Shown one piece after another: positions 7,128 through 15,119 of a DNA stretch of 64,000 nucleotides. Location: contig JAEZZO010000048.1 of assembly GCA_023418475.1 (NCBI GenBank), positions 1-64,000 on the forward strand, given 5' to 3'. Position 1 is the first letter of the stretch. Each line of letters starts with the position of its first letter. A program made the translations under genes and the position numbers. This DNA is from Bacillota bacterium (GTDB lineage: Bacteria > Bacillota > Clostridia > Lachnospirales > Lachnospiraceae). The notes under the pieces were generated by a model. That model made no database searches. It was given only the letters and a program-made list of their open reading frames with translations, and was not told the origin of the DNA.

Positions 7128-9992
7128 TTGTTTGATATTTTTTTGGAAAATTTAAAAAAATTATTAAAGTCGAGGATATTTCCGATTGCTCTCATTTACA
7201 TCGTTCTATTCGGTGTTGTGATAAATCGTTTGTTTATTGTTCAGATTGTAAATGGTCCGGCTCTGGTACAGGAAAGTGTTTTAAAAGATACAGAAGAGCG
7301 CGAGATCGAAAGCACCAGAGGTAATATTTATGATCGTGAAGGGAAACTTTTGGCATCAAATACATTGACCTATACTGTAGTTATGGAAGATAGCACTAAA
7401 ATTACTTCCAATGAACAGCGTAATGCGATTATTTATAAGCTTCTTAATATTATCGATAAAAATAAGGATACTTTGGATAATGAATTCTATATTGCGAAAA
7501 ATAAGGAAGGTAAATTAGAATTTACACTTAAGGATGATGATGCAATATCGCGTTTTAAGAAAAAGGTGTTTTCCTGGGTGTTAAAGAATAATGAACTGAC
7601 AGAGGAACAAAAGAATGCAACCGCAGAAGATGTTTATGAGTTTCTCCGCACGGGAAAGGGTTATGAAAAACAAACCACGATGTTTGAGATCTCTGACAGT
7701 TATTCTGTAGAAGATACCTTGCGGATTATGAGTATTCGATATGCCTTATTCTGTAATTATCCGAAATATCTTAAGATCTCGGTGGCTTCCAGTGTTAGTG
7801 ATGCAACTGTAGCAGCTGTCGAAGAGGATAGTGACGAGTTGCTTGGTGTGGAAATTGAACAGCAGACACATCGTGTTTATGAGGATAGCACATATTTTTC
7901 CAATATTATCGGATATACTGGATTAATCAATGCAACAGAGCTTGAAAAATATAACAAGGATACACAGCTGTATAATTTAACGGATGTGGTTGGTAAAACC
8001 GGAATTGAATATAAATATGAACCGGAGCTCAGAGGAACGAAGGGCAAGGAAACAGTTAGCGTAAATGCAGCGGACAAGGTAATCGGTGTAATTAAAAAGA
8101 CAGATCCGGCGGCCGGTAATGATATTTACCTTACAATTGACAAGGATCTCCAGATATCTACTTACCATCTGCTGGAAAAAGAGCTGGCAGCTATTCTCTT
8201 GCAGAATATGTCTTCTACTCTTGATTACGGCAGTAAGGGAGAGAGTGCTACTAATATACGGATACCTATTTACGAAGTATATTATGCGCTGCTTAATAAT
8301 AATATTGTCGATATTGAGCATTTTGAAGCGAAGGATGCAACTGATCTTGAGAAGCAGACCTATACAAAATATCAGTCTGCTTTAAGTAATGTATTTCAAA
8401 AGCTGGATCAGTTGTTGAGTATAGATAATACTGTCACCAATAATAATGCAGGTGATATGGAGGATTATCTAGATTATGTGTATATGGTACTGAAGGATAA
8501 TAATATTTTAAACATAAAGAATATACCGAGTGATGATGTAACTTTACCGGATTACAAAAATAATAAGATTAGTCTTAGTAAGTTTCTAAAATATGCACTC
8601 GAAAAAAATTGGGTTGATTTAACTACACTTGGAGTAGGAAATGAGTACTACTATACGGAAGAACTTTATCAAAAATTGATCAAAAAAACGAAGGATATCC
8701 TGAAAAATGATGCATTATTTAAGAAAAAAATATACCGCAGCTTGGTTTTCTCTTATAAATTATCAGGAACAGAAATTTGTCTTTTATTATTTGACCAAAA
8801 TGTGTTAAAATATAATAAGGACGATGTAGAGGGCCTGAAAGCCGGAACAATATCTCCTTATAATTTTATCAGGCAAAAAATTAAAAAGCTGGAAATTACT
8901 CCGGGTATGTTAGCGCTTGCCCCCTGCAGCGGTTCCGTTGTTATCACTGATGTTAAGACAGGAGATATACGTGCATTAGTTACTTACCCAAGCTATGATA
9001 ATAATAAATTTGCCGGAAAAATTGATTCAAAGTATTATAATAAGATACACAGTGATCTTGCACTTCCCTGGATGAACAGGCCAACAACACAGACAATTGC
9101 ACCAGGATCTACCTTCAAGATGGTAACTGCGGTTGCTGCCCTAGAAGAGGGGAAGACAACACCAGCCTATGAGATATATGACAAGGGAATATTTGACAGA
9201 ATCACCTACCATCCTCCGAAATGTAACATTTATCCGGGGTCTCATGGATCGGTTAATTTGGCTGATGCATTGTGTGTTTCCTGTAATTACTATTTTTACG
9301 AGATGGGTTGGCAGCTTAGTATTGACAACTCCGGTAAATACAATTCTAATATTGGGTTATCTAAGCTTAAGAAATATGCTTCTTTATTCGGACTAAATCA
9401 AAAGTCAGGTATAGAGATTGGAGAATCAGAGCCAAATATATCGACAACTGATTCTGTCCGTTCAGCAATTGGACAAGGTAGTAACGTTTTTACTCCAACT
9501 CAGATTGCAAGATATGTTACTACGATTGCTAACCGCGGAACCTGCTATGATCTTACATTGTTGGGTAAAATAGTAAGTAAGGATGGTAATGTAATAAAAG
9601 ATAACAAACCAAAGGTAGATCATAAACTTAATAATGTTAGTGATGCTACCTGGAATACCGTTTTTGAGGGAATGTATGAGGTGGTAAATAAGCCGAAGTT
9701 GGGTTCGGCTAATGCTTCGTTTCAGAATTTTGGTACTGAGGTAGCAGGAAAGACAGGTACTTCTCAGATTAGCAAATCTGTTCCAAGTAATGCATTGTTT
9801 GTGTCTTTTGCGCCTTATCAAGATCCTGAGATCTCTGTTACTGTAGCAATACCGAATGGCTATACTTCCCATAAAGCTGCTGATCTGGCCAGAGATATTT
9901 ATGCCTACTATTTTAATCTGGAGGATAAAGATAGCTTAATGAAGAATGAGGTTGATACATCAAATCAGAGTAATAACGGAAACGTCGATTAA
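7128..9992 (+). CDS. mrdA: Penicillin-binding protein 2 (class B transpeptidase) with large insertion
   Basis: A 954-aa class B PBP, the transpeptidase partner of the MreBCD elongasome. One N-terminal membrane helix (about 17-38) is followed by the dimerisation domain (ESTRGNIYDREGKLLA) and the penicillin-binding domain. Catalytic motifs are visible: S661-T-F-K664, S718-C-N720 and K875-T-G. The TTG start has AAGGAGGT upstream. It is longer than the roughly 600-700 aa usual for PBP2: about 260 extra Lys/Asn/Asp-rich residues (about 350-605) separate TIDKDLQISTYHLLEKEL from GSVVITDVKTGDIRAL. Its usual SEDS glycosyltransferase partner RodA is a wreck in this cluster (12011-12543), so it must pair with a RodA/FtsW encoded elsewhere. 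Confidence 0.95.
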   Translation: MFDIFLENLKKLLKSRIFPIALIYIVLFGVVINRLFIVQIVNGPALVQESVLKDTEEREIESTRGNIYDREGKLLASNTLTYTVVMEDSTKITSNEQRNAIIYKLLNIIDKNKDTLDNEFYIAKNKEGKLEFTLKDDDAISRFKKKVFSWVLKNNELTEEQKNATAEDVYEFLRTGKGYEKQTTMFEISDSYSVEDTLRIMSIRYALFCNYPKYLKISVASSVSDATVAAVEEDSDELLGVEIEQQTHRVYEDSTYFSNIIGYTGLINATELEKYNKDTQLYNLTDVVGKTGIEYKYEPELRGTKGKETVSVNAADKVIGVIKKTDPAAGNDIYLTIDKDLQISTYHLLEKELAAILLQNMSSTLDYGSKGESATNIRIPIYEVYYALLNNNIVDIEHFEAKDATDLEKQTYTKYQSALSNVFQKLDQLLSIDNTVTNNNAGDMEDYLDYVYMVLKDNNILNIKNIPSDDVTLPDYKNNKISLSKFLKYALEKNWVDLTTLGVGNEYYYTEELYQKLIKKTKDILKNDALFKKKIYRSLVFSYKLSGTEICLLLFDQNVLKYNKDDVEGLKAGTISPYNFIRQKIKKLEITPGMLALAPCSGSVVITDVKTGDIRALVTYPSYDNNKFAGKIDSKYYNKIHSDLALPWMNRPTTQTIAPGSTFKMVTAVAALEEGKTTPAYEIYDKGIFDRITYHPPKCNIYPGSHGSVNLADALCVSCNYYFYEMGWQLSIDNSGKYNSNIGLSKLKKYASLFGLNQKSGIEIGESEPNISTTDSVRSAIGQGSNVFTPTQIARYVTTIANRGTCYDLTLLGKIVSKDGNVIKDNKPKVDHKLNNVSDATWNTVFEGMYEVVNKPKLGSANASFQNFGTEVAGKTGTSQISKSVPSNALFVSFAPYQDPEISVTVAIPNGYTSHKAADLARDIYAYYFNLEDKDSLMKNEVDTSNQSNNGNVD

Positions 9993-10084
9993 TCACGAAA
10001 AATACCAGGTATGAAAATACAGTATGGATAAATCCGGAAGCAAACTGAATTATCGGTAATTCACATCTGGAAAGGGGAAGAGTA

Positions 10085-10750
10085 ATGAATAATTCGGTTA
10101 TCATAAAAGGAAATAAATATGGTATTGTTGTGGTTTTAAGTCCTGATGTACCTTTCGAGGAATTAAAGCAATTGATTATAGAAAAATTTACCGAATCAAG
10201 CAAATTCTTTGAGAATGCGAAAATGGCAATAAGTTTTGAAGGACGTAAACTGACAAATGAGGAGCAAAGAGAAATCCTTGATATTATCAGCGAAAATGCC
10301 GATATGCATATTGTCTGTGTTATGGATAGTGATCCGGAGGTTCAAGAGTCCTTCAAAAAAACACTCGAACAGAAATTAATGGAATTATCCAATAGTACAG
10401 GACAGTTTTATAAAGGCATTCTGCGATCCGGAGCTTCTCTGGAGTTTGAAACCAGCGTTATCATAATAGGTGATGTTAATCACGGTGCAAGGGTAGTTTC
10501 GAAAGGCAATATCATAGTACTGGGTTCCTTAAAAGGAACAGCGTTTGCGGGAGCTACCGGTAATACTAATTCCTTTGTGGTAGCGCTTGATATGTCTCCT
10601 ACCCAGATCAGGATTGCAGACACTATTGCACGAGCTCCTGATAAACCCGTAAAGGAAGAAATTAAGGAAGCGAAAATCGCATTTCTTGAGGATGGAAATA
10701 TTTACATCGAACCGCTGAACAAGAATATTTTGCAGGATATTAGTTTATAG
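10085..10750 (+). CDS. minC: Septum site-determining protein MinC
   Basis: The 221-aa FtsZ-assembly inhibitor has an N-terminal domain (MNNSVIIKGNKYGIVVVL, residues 1-100) and a C-terminal beta-helical domain that binds MinD, recognised by the glycine-rich repeats GDVNHGARVVSKGNIIVLG and GTAFAGATGN. GGAAAGGGGAAGAG precedes the ATG. It is 92 bp downstream of the PBP2 gene and is followed by the hairpin array and minD. Assignment is firm from domain pattern and minCDE order. Confidence 0.94.
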   Translation: MNNSVIIKGNKYGIVVVLSPDVPFEELKQLIIEKFTESSKFFENAKMAISFEGRKLTNEEQREILDIISENADMHIVCVMDSDPEVQESFKKTLEQKLMELSNSTGQFYKGILRSGASLEFETSVIIIGDVNHGARVVSKGNIIVLGSLKGTAFAGATGNTNSFVVALDMSPTQIRIADTIARAPDKPVKEEIKEAKIAFLEDGNIYIEPLNKNILQDISL

Positions 10751-10773
10751 GCGGATAGATGAAGATATAGCTC

Positions 10774-10911
10774 GGAGGAGAAATCCTCCTAAAAAAACGT
10801 GGAGGAGAAATCCTTCAAAAAAACGCGGAGGAGAAATCCTTCAAAAAAAACGCGGAGGAGAAATCCTCCTAAAAAACTCGGAGGAGAAATCCTCCTAAAA
10901 AGCTCGGAGGA
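10774..10911 (+). repeat. Tandem GGAGGA-GAAA-TCCTCC mini-hairpins leading into the minD ribosome site
   Basis: Six units at a 26-27 bp period fill the minC-minD gap. GGAGGA starts at 10774, 10801, 10827, 10854, 10880 and 10906. The first five are each followed by GAAA and a complementary TCCTCC (units 1, 4, 5) or TCCTTC (units 2, 3, still pairing through one G-U), then an A-run. Each complete unit can fold into a six-base-pair stem closed by a GAAA (GNRA) tetraloop. The sixth unit is only the GGAGGA half, 11 nt before the minD ATG at 10922, so it serves as the Shine-Dalgarno. Upstream TCCTCC arms could pair with that site. Not a CRISPR: the units are too short and lack distinct spacers. Confidence 0.9.
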
Positions 10912-10921
10912 TTAGAAGAAG

Positions 10922-11710
10922 ATGGGTGAAGTCATCGTTGTAACATCCGGCAAGGGTGGTGTTGGCAAAACAACAACAACCGCTAATGTTGGAACAGGTT
11001 TAGCAATGCTGGAGAAGAAGGTCGTATTAATCGACACAGATATAGGGCTAAGAAATTTGGATGTAGTAATGGGATTGGAGAACAGAATTGTTTACAATCT
11101 GGTTGATGTAATTGAGGGCTCCTGCCGTATCCGAAATGCTCTGATAAAAGATAAACGTTATCCTAATCTTTATTTGCTGCCATCTGCACAGACAAGAGAT
11201 AAGAATGCGGTAACTCCGGAACAGATGAAAAAACTGGCAGACGAACTGCGAGATGAATTTGATTACATATTAATGGATTGTCCGGCTGGAATTGAACAGG
11301 GTTTTAAGAATGCGATTGCCGGTGCAGACAGGGCATTAGTAGTTGCAACTCCTGAAGTTTCCGCAGTCAGAGATGCAGATAGAATTATTGGATTATTGGA
11401 AGCAAATGATATAAAGCAGACTCATCTGATTGTTAACAGAATTCGTATGGATATGGTAAAACGTGGTGATATGATGTCAAGTGATGATGTTTGTGAGATC
11501 CTTGCCGTTGACCTGATAGGTATTGTACCGGACGATGAAAATATTGTAATTTCAACAAATCAAGGAGAACCACTGGTTGGTTCAGATTCTCTTGCAGGTA
11601 AAGCATATATGAACATATGCAAACGAGTAATCGGAGAGGAAGTACCATTTCTGGATTTAGAGGAGAAACAAACCTTTTTCGGAAAACTGTTCGGTAAACG
11701 TAAGAAGTAA
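10922..11710 (+). CDS. minD: Septum site-determining ATPase MinD
   Basis: MinD (262 aa) is a membrane-binding, ParA-type ATPase that recruits MinC and is displaced by MinE. The deviant Walker A motif KGGVGKTTTT lies at residues 10-19, Walker B-like DYILMDCPAG near 118-127, and switch I DTDIGLRNLDVV near 38-49. The basic C-terminus FFGKLFGKRKK is the amphipathic membrane-targeting helix. Translation probably starts at the ATG after the last half-unit of the preceding hairpin array, an unusual leader. minE follows after 12 bp. Confidence 0.96.
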   Translation: MGEVIVVTSGKGGVGKTTTTANVGTGLAMLEKKVVLIDTDIGLRNLDVVMGLENRIVYNLVDVIEGSCRIRNALIKDKRYPNLYLLPSAQTRDKNAVTPEQMKKLADELRDEFDYILMDCPAGIEQGFKNAIAGADRALVVATPEVSAVRDADRIIGLLEANDIKQTHLIVNRIRMDMVKRGDMMSSDDVCEILAVDLIGIVPDDENIVISTNQGEPLVGSDSLAGKAYMNICKRVIGEEVPFLDLEEKQTFFGKLFGKRKK

Positions 11711-11722
11711 GGGGGGAGTACA

Positions 11723-11998
11723 GTGGGTTTTGCAGATTTTTTTAAAAAAAAGGGAACCGGCAGTATCGCAAAAGATAGGTTGAAACTTGTTTTAGTATCT
11801 GATCGTGCCGGATGCTCCCCGGAAATTATGGAACAAATTAAAAATGATATTATTTCTGTTATTTCGAAATATATTGAAATTGATATGGATGGACTTGATA
11901 TTAAAATTACACAGACGGAATCGGAATCGAATAACGGTTCAGTACCTGCTTTATTTGCTAATATACCGATTAAGGATTTAAGATCGACAAAGAAGTAG
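11723..11998 (+). CDS. minE: Cell division topological specificity factor MinE
   Basis: A 91-aa MinE protein. The GTG start follows AAGGGGGGAG. The N-terminal part holds the membrane-targeting and MinD-contact segment (MGFADFFKKKGTGSIAKDRLKLVLVSDRA), and the C-terminal half the topological specificity domain with MEQIKNDIISVISKYI and LDIKITQTES. MinE stimulates MinD ATPase and drives the oscillating or polar Min pattern. It completes an intact minCDE set. The stop is 12 bp from the remnant of a rodA/ftsW gene. Confidence 0.93.
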   Translation: MGFADFFKKKGTGSIAKDRLKLVLVSDRAGCSPEIMEQIKNDIISVISKYIEIDMDGLDIKITQTESESNNGSVPALFANIPIKDLRSTKK

Positions 11999-12010
11999 GC
12001 TTGTTATTTA

Positions 12011-12543
12011 ATGCTTAAGTTCAATCAATATGACTTCAAACGGTACTGGGTTATATTGACAATTTTTTAGATTGTTTTAGGTTTCATCGGTGCATTATGA
12101 TTAAACAAGCAAAACCTGGTGAAAGCTTATACCTAAAGCATTTTATTGGTATTTTGAATGGTAATATTGCTGCTCTCACTATCTCAACTATTTGATTATT
12201 ATTTTATATGCAGTTTATATATCGTTTTTTATGAAATAAACTCGATTTTATTGGTAATGGAGAAAGTGATAGGATCGTGTTATTTTTACTGCGGGACTTA
12301 GTTGGATAAATAATACTACCGTTTCTGATGATCAGAATTCCAAGTGTATTAGAATCTTATGGTATATACAATAGAATAAGATTATTTGTTAACATCGGGG
12401 GCTCAACTTCAATTATGCCAAATACGGGGATTCCGCTGTCTTTTATGAGCGAGGGTCTTAGTTCATAACTCAGCGGAATGTTGGCAATTGGATAGGTATT
12501 GCATATAAGAATACTGCCAAAACAAGTCAGGGGAAGAGTATAA
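12011..12543 (+). pseudogene. Decayed FtsW/RodA/SpoVE-family (SEDS) gene
   Basis: The minE-mgsA gap translates in mixed frames into pieces of a SEDS protein. It opens with MLKFNQYDFKRYWVILTIF, a stop (12068-12070), then IVLGFIGAL, and after a frameshift MIKQAKPG and LYLKHFIGILNGNIAALTI, matching the first membrane spans. From 12382 it gives FVNIGGSTSIMPNTGIPLSF followed by MSEGLSS, stop, LSGMLAIG, the near C-terminal signature of RodA/FtsW (consensus like NIG...LP.TGIPLPF.SYGGSS). The expected protein of about 370-400 residues is compressed into 533 bp, so the middle is deleted as well as interrupted by several stops. An intact rodA in this slot is the expected gene order. Confidence 0.85.
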
Positions 12544-12572
12544 TCGTTATAAGGATAGAATGGAGGTTAAAC

Positions 12573-12971
12573 ATGAATATCGGAATGATAGCTCATGATG
12601 CAAAGAAAAAGCTGATGCAGAATTTTTGTATCGCTTATCGAGGAATTTTAAGTAAGCATAATCTATACGCCACAGGTACTACAGGACGTTTAATCGAAGA
12701 AGTAACAAATTTAAATGTCCACAAGTATTTAGCCGGACATCTTGGTGGAGAACAGCAACTAGGATCTCAGATTGAACATAATCAAATGGATATTGTTATC
12801 TTTCTACGTGATCCCTTAACTCCGAAGTCGCATGAGCCGGATGTGAATAATATTTTTCAATTATGCGATAAGCATAATATTCCGCTGGCAACGAATCTTG
12901 CAACAGCTGAATTGTTGATTAAGGCTTTGGATCGTGGTGATTTGGACTGGAGAGAATTGTTTAAATCCTGA
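12573..12971 (+). CDS. mgsA: Methylglyoxal synthase
   Basis: The 132-aa enzyme converts dihydroxyacetone phosphate to methylglyoxal and phosphate, a bypass of lower glycolysis under phosphate limitation. Motifs include the N-terminal MIAHDAKKK, YATGTTG, GHLGGEQQLGSQI and IFLRDPLTPKSHEPD, which carry the phosphate-binding and catalytic residues (including the conserved Asp in FLRDPL). AATGGAGG precedes the ATG. Its place after the Min/RodA region is conserved in Clostridia. Confidence 0.95.
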   Translation: MNIGMIAHDAKKKLMQNFCIAYRGILSKHNLYATGTTGRLIEEVTNLNVHKYLAGHLGGEQQLGSQIEHNQMDIVIFLRDPLTPKSHEPDVNNIFQLCDKHNIPLATNLATAELLIKALDRGDLDWRELFKS

Positions 12972-12991
12972 TACAGGAGATGGGTTTACAG

Positions 12992-13960
12992 ATGAGAAGA
13001 AATATACTTTGTATAATTGCTGTAGTTTCTGTTTTATTATGCGGTTGCCAGAAATCTGAGGACAGTTTTCTGGCTTATCAGGATGTGGCTTCTACCGGGG
13101 CCTATAATTGTGATACACAATTAATGCAGGCAGATTTTTTCGCGAAAGATCTTACAATCGTAACAAAGGATGAGAATAATGGTGGTGATAAAGTCATGAC
13201 CGCCGGAGCAGCATTACTTATCGACCGGTCAGATCATACGGTATTATATGCAGATCATGCTTATGACAAATTATACCCCGCCAGCATCACCAAATTATTA
13301 ACGGCGCTGGTGGTTCTTCGGTATGGAGATCTAAATGATAAGGTAACGATTGGTTATAATGCAACTCATATTACAGAAATAGGGGCAAAACTGTGCGGCT
13401 TTCAGGAAGGGGATACCATTTCTTTGGAAGCTTTATTAAGCAGTATGTTGGTTTATTCCGGAAATGATGCTGCGGTTGCAGTTGCGGAACATGTCGGGGG
13501 CAGTGTTGAGGACTTTGTGAAATTAATGAATGAGGAAGCAAAGAAGCTTGGAGCTGTTCATTCCCATTTTGTAAATCCAAATGGATTGCATGATGCTGAT
13601 CAATATACAACAGCATACGATCTGTATTTAATTTTTAATAAACTACTGCAGTATGATACATTTCGGACGATAATACCAAATGCTTCTTATACAGCCGAGT
13701 ATACTGATAAGAACGGTAAGGATAAGAAAAAGACATTTAAAACTACAGATTTATATTTGAAACAGGAAGCTAATACAGATCCTGGTATCATTGTAATCGG
13801 AGGAAAAACAGGTACAACACAAAAAGCAGGAAATTGTCTGATCCTGCTTAGCAAGGACAAAGACGATAAAGAGTATATCTCTGTTGTATTAAAGGCAAGA
13901 GGCAGAGACGATTTATATACAGAGATGACACATTTGCTCTCGAAAGCAGTATCAGAGTAA
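12992..13960 (+). CDS. D-alanyl-D-alanine carboxypeptidase (DacA/PBP5-like), lipoprotein
   Basis: A 322-aa serine peptidase of family S11 that trims pentapeptide stems in peptidoglycan. It starts with a lipoprotein signal, MRRNILCIIAVVSVLLCGC, so it is probably lipid-anchored outside the membrane. The three active-site motifs are visible: SITK (in YPASITKLLTAL), SGN (VYSGNDAAVAVAEH) and KTG (GGKTGTTQKAGN). The ATG at 12992 is preferred over 12980 because AGGAG at 12975-12979 directly abuts the earlier codon. It is 20 bp downstream of mgsA. The C-terminal amphipathic anchor of DacA is absent, consistent with lipid anchoring. Confidence 0.9.
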   Translation: MRRNILCIIAVVSVLLCGCQKSEDSFLAYQDVASTGAYNCDTQLMQADFFAKDLTIVTKDENNGGDKVMTAGAALLIDRSDHTVLYADHAYDKLYPASITKLLTALVVLRYGDLNDKVTIGYNATHITEIGAKLCGFQEGDTISLEALLSSMLVYSGNDAAVAVAEHVGGSVEDFVKLMNEEAKKLGAVHSHFVNPNGLHDADQYTTAYDLYLIFNKLLQYDTFRTIIPNASYTAEYTDKNGKDKKKTFKTTDLYLKQEANTDPGIIVIGGKTGTTQKAGNCLILLSKDKDDKEYISVVLKARGRDDLYTEMTHLLSKAVSE

Positions 13961-13995
13961 TCGTAAATTTCACATTAGCAAATGGAATTTTATAG

Positions 13996-14024
13996 TTGTT
14001 TTTCGGCCATGATTGTACTATAAT
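13996..14024 (+). promoter_or_regulatory. Candidate sigma-A promoter for the P-loop gene at 14112
   Basis: TTGTTT at 13996-14001 and TATAAT at 14019-14024 are separated by 17 bp, in the gap between the carboxypeptidase gene and the small P-loop gene. Motif match only; the start point has not been determined. Confidence 0.5.
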
Positions 14025-14111
14025 AATTTCATAAATACTTTTCATCGAATTTACAATTTAATATCCGGCACCGCACATTAACGTTGCGCCAACCATAAGG
14101 AGGAGATTACA

Positions 14112-14531
14112 ATGATACAGATAATTTCAGGTGAAAAAGGTAAGGGAAAGACGAAAATTCTGATTGAAAAAGCCAACACTGAAGTGAGAGCTGCTAAGGG
14201 AAGCATTGTTTATCTTGACAAAAGCAACAAGCACATGTACGAATTGAGTAATAAAATTAGATTAGAAAACATTCGAGATTATTTTATTGAAAATCAAAGT
14301 GAGTTTATCGGTTTTATCTGTGGTATCATATCGGGTGATCATGATTTGCAGTCAGTCTATCTGGATAGTTTTCTCAAAATAGCTTATGTGACGGAAAAAG
14401 ATTTTGAAGCAGCTTTCTCGAAACTTGAGAAATTATCGGAACAATTTCATGTAGATTTTGTTCTTAGTGTATCTATGAATGAAGATCAACTACCAGAGAG
14501 CATTAAAAAAAGTGTTCTTGTATCTTTGTAA
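14112..14531 (+). CDS. Small P-loop ATP-binding protein of unknown role
   Basis: The 139-aa protein begins MIQIISGEKGKGKTKILIEK, a clear Walker A motif (GEKGKGKT at residues 7-14), and has a second hydrophobic strand GSIVYLDKSNKHMYEL. A Walker B-like segment VDFVLSVSMNEDQLPE lies near the C-terminus. It is too short for a PilT or other complete AAA+ ATPase, although homologues are sometimes named so. AAGGAGGAG precedes the ATG and an intrinsic terminator follows. A nucleotide-binding role is supported; the biological function is unknown. Confidence 0.75.
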   Translation: MIQIISGEKGKGKTKILIEKANTEVRAAKGSIVYLDKSNKHMYELSNKIRLENIRDYFIENQSEFIGFICGIISGDHDLQSVYLDSFLKIAYVTEKDFEAAFSKLEKLSEQFHVDFVLSVSMNEDQLPESIKKSVLVSL

Positions 14532-14553
14532 AAAAATATTAAATCGAAAATAA

Positions 14554-14587
14554 AGGAGCGTTCGTATAGCAACGCTCCTATTTTATG
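14554..14587. terminator. Intrinsic terminator between convergent genes
   Basis: AGGAGCGTT (14554-14562) pairs with AACGCTCCT (14571-14579) around an eight-base loop, followed by ATTTTAT. The A-rich stretch on the left gives U-rich RNA on the minus strand, so it can serve both the P-loop gene and the convergent DUF378 gene. Confidence 0.85.
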
Positions 14588-14611
14588 TCCGTTCAATCAG
14601 CGGACTCTTCT

Positions 14612-14809
14612 TTATTCATTTCTTAATCTGCCAAAGAAGCTTAAAGCATAAAGCCCTGAAACACCAACTAGCGCATAGACGATTCTTGAAATCAAAGTCA
14701 TGTCTCCAAAAAGCACTCTTACCAGATCAAAGCTGAAGAAGCCGATCAATCCCCAGTTAACGGCACCGATGACTACTAAGATAAGAGCGATATAATCCAA
14801 TGTTTTCAT
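14612..14809 (-). CDS. DUF378 family small membrane protein
   Basis: A 65-aa protein on the minus strand with two membrane helices: MKTLDYIALILVVIGAVNWG (residues 1-25) and about 40-58. The NWGLIGFFSFDLV motif and the length are characteristic of DUF378 (YuzA-like). A GGAGG site precedes the ATG on the minus strand (plus-strand CCTCC at 14816-14820). It is the first minus-strand gene of the window and is convergent with the preceding P-loop gene. Function unknown. Confidence 0.88.
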   Translation of the reverse strand: MKTLDYIALILVVIGAVNWGLIGFFSFDLVRVLFGDMTLISRIVYALVGVSGLYALSFFGRLRNE

Positions 14810-15119
14810 AATGAACCTCCTTCATTGTCATGATTTTCTGATAATTCTTTTATAAAAACATAAAAGAATATTTCTCCTTTGATAGAATAACCTTTTTCTA
14901 TATTTTCTATTCATTATGAATGGAAAAATAAGTATCTGATTGGAAAAGTAATCATTTGAACTATTATTGAATTTTAAGATCAATATCAAATCAACGTATC
15001 ACTTATTTTCCATTAAACTAAGAGGTATAAATATTTGCTGCTATATAAAAATTTTACTTGATATTTTACATAAAATATTTATAATTATAAATAAATGATG
15101 GAGAATGGGATGTGAATAA
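14810..15119. promoter_or_regulatory. Divergent intergenic region with 18-bp perfect palindrome
   Basis: AT-rich gap between DUF378 (minus) and the LacI-type regulator (plus). It contains the perfect palindrome TATTTATAATTATAAATA at 15076-15093, about 27 bp before the regulator's TTG start, a plausible auto-operator or part of the promoter. A related half-site TTTATAAT occurs at the -10 region before the glycosidase gene at 16424. Chance occurrence in AT-rich DNA is possible. Confidence 0.4.

Noticed and set aside
10774..10911. CRISPR array
   Set aside because: Unit of 26-27 bp is fully repetitive, with only short A-rich variation and no spacers or cas genes.
14810..15119. Additional small gene in the divergent gap
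   Set aside because: Only very short AT-rich frames without ribosome sites.
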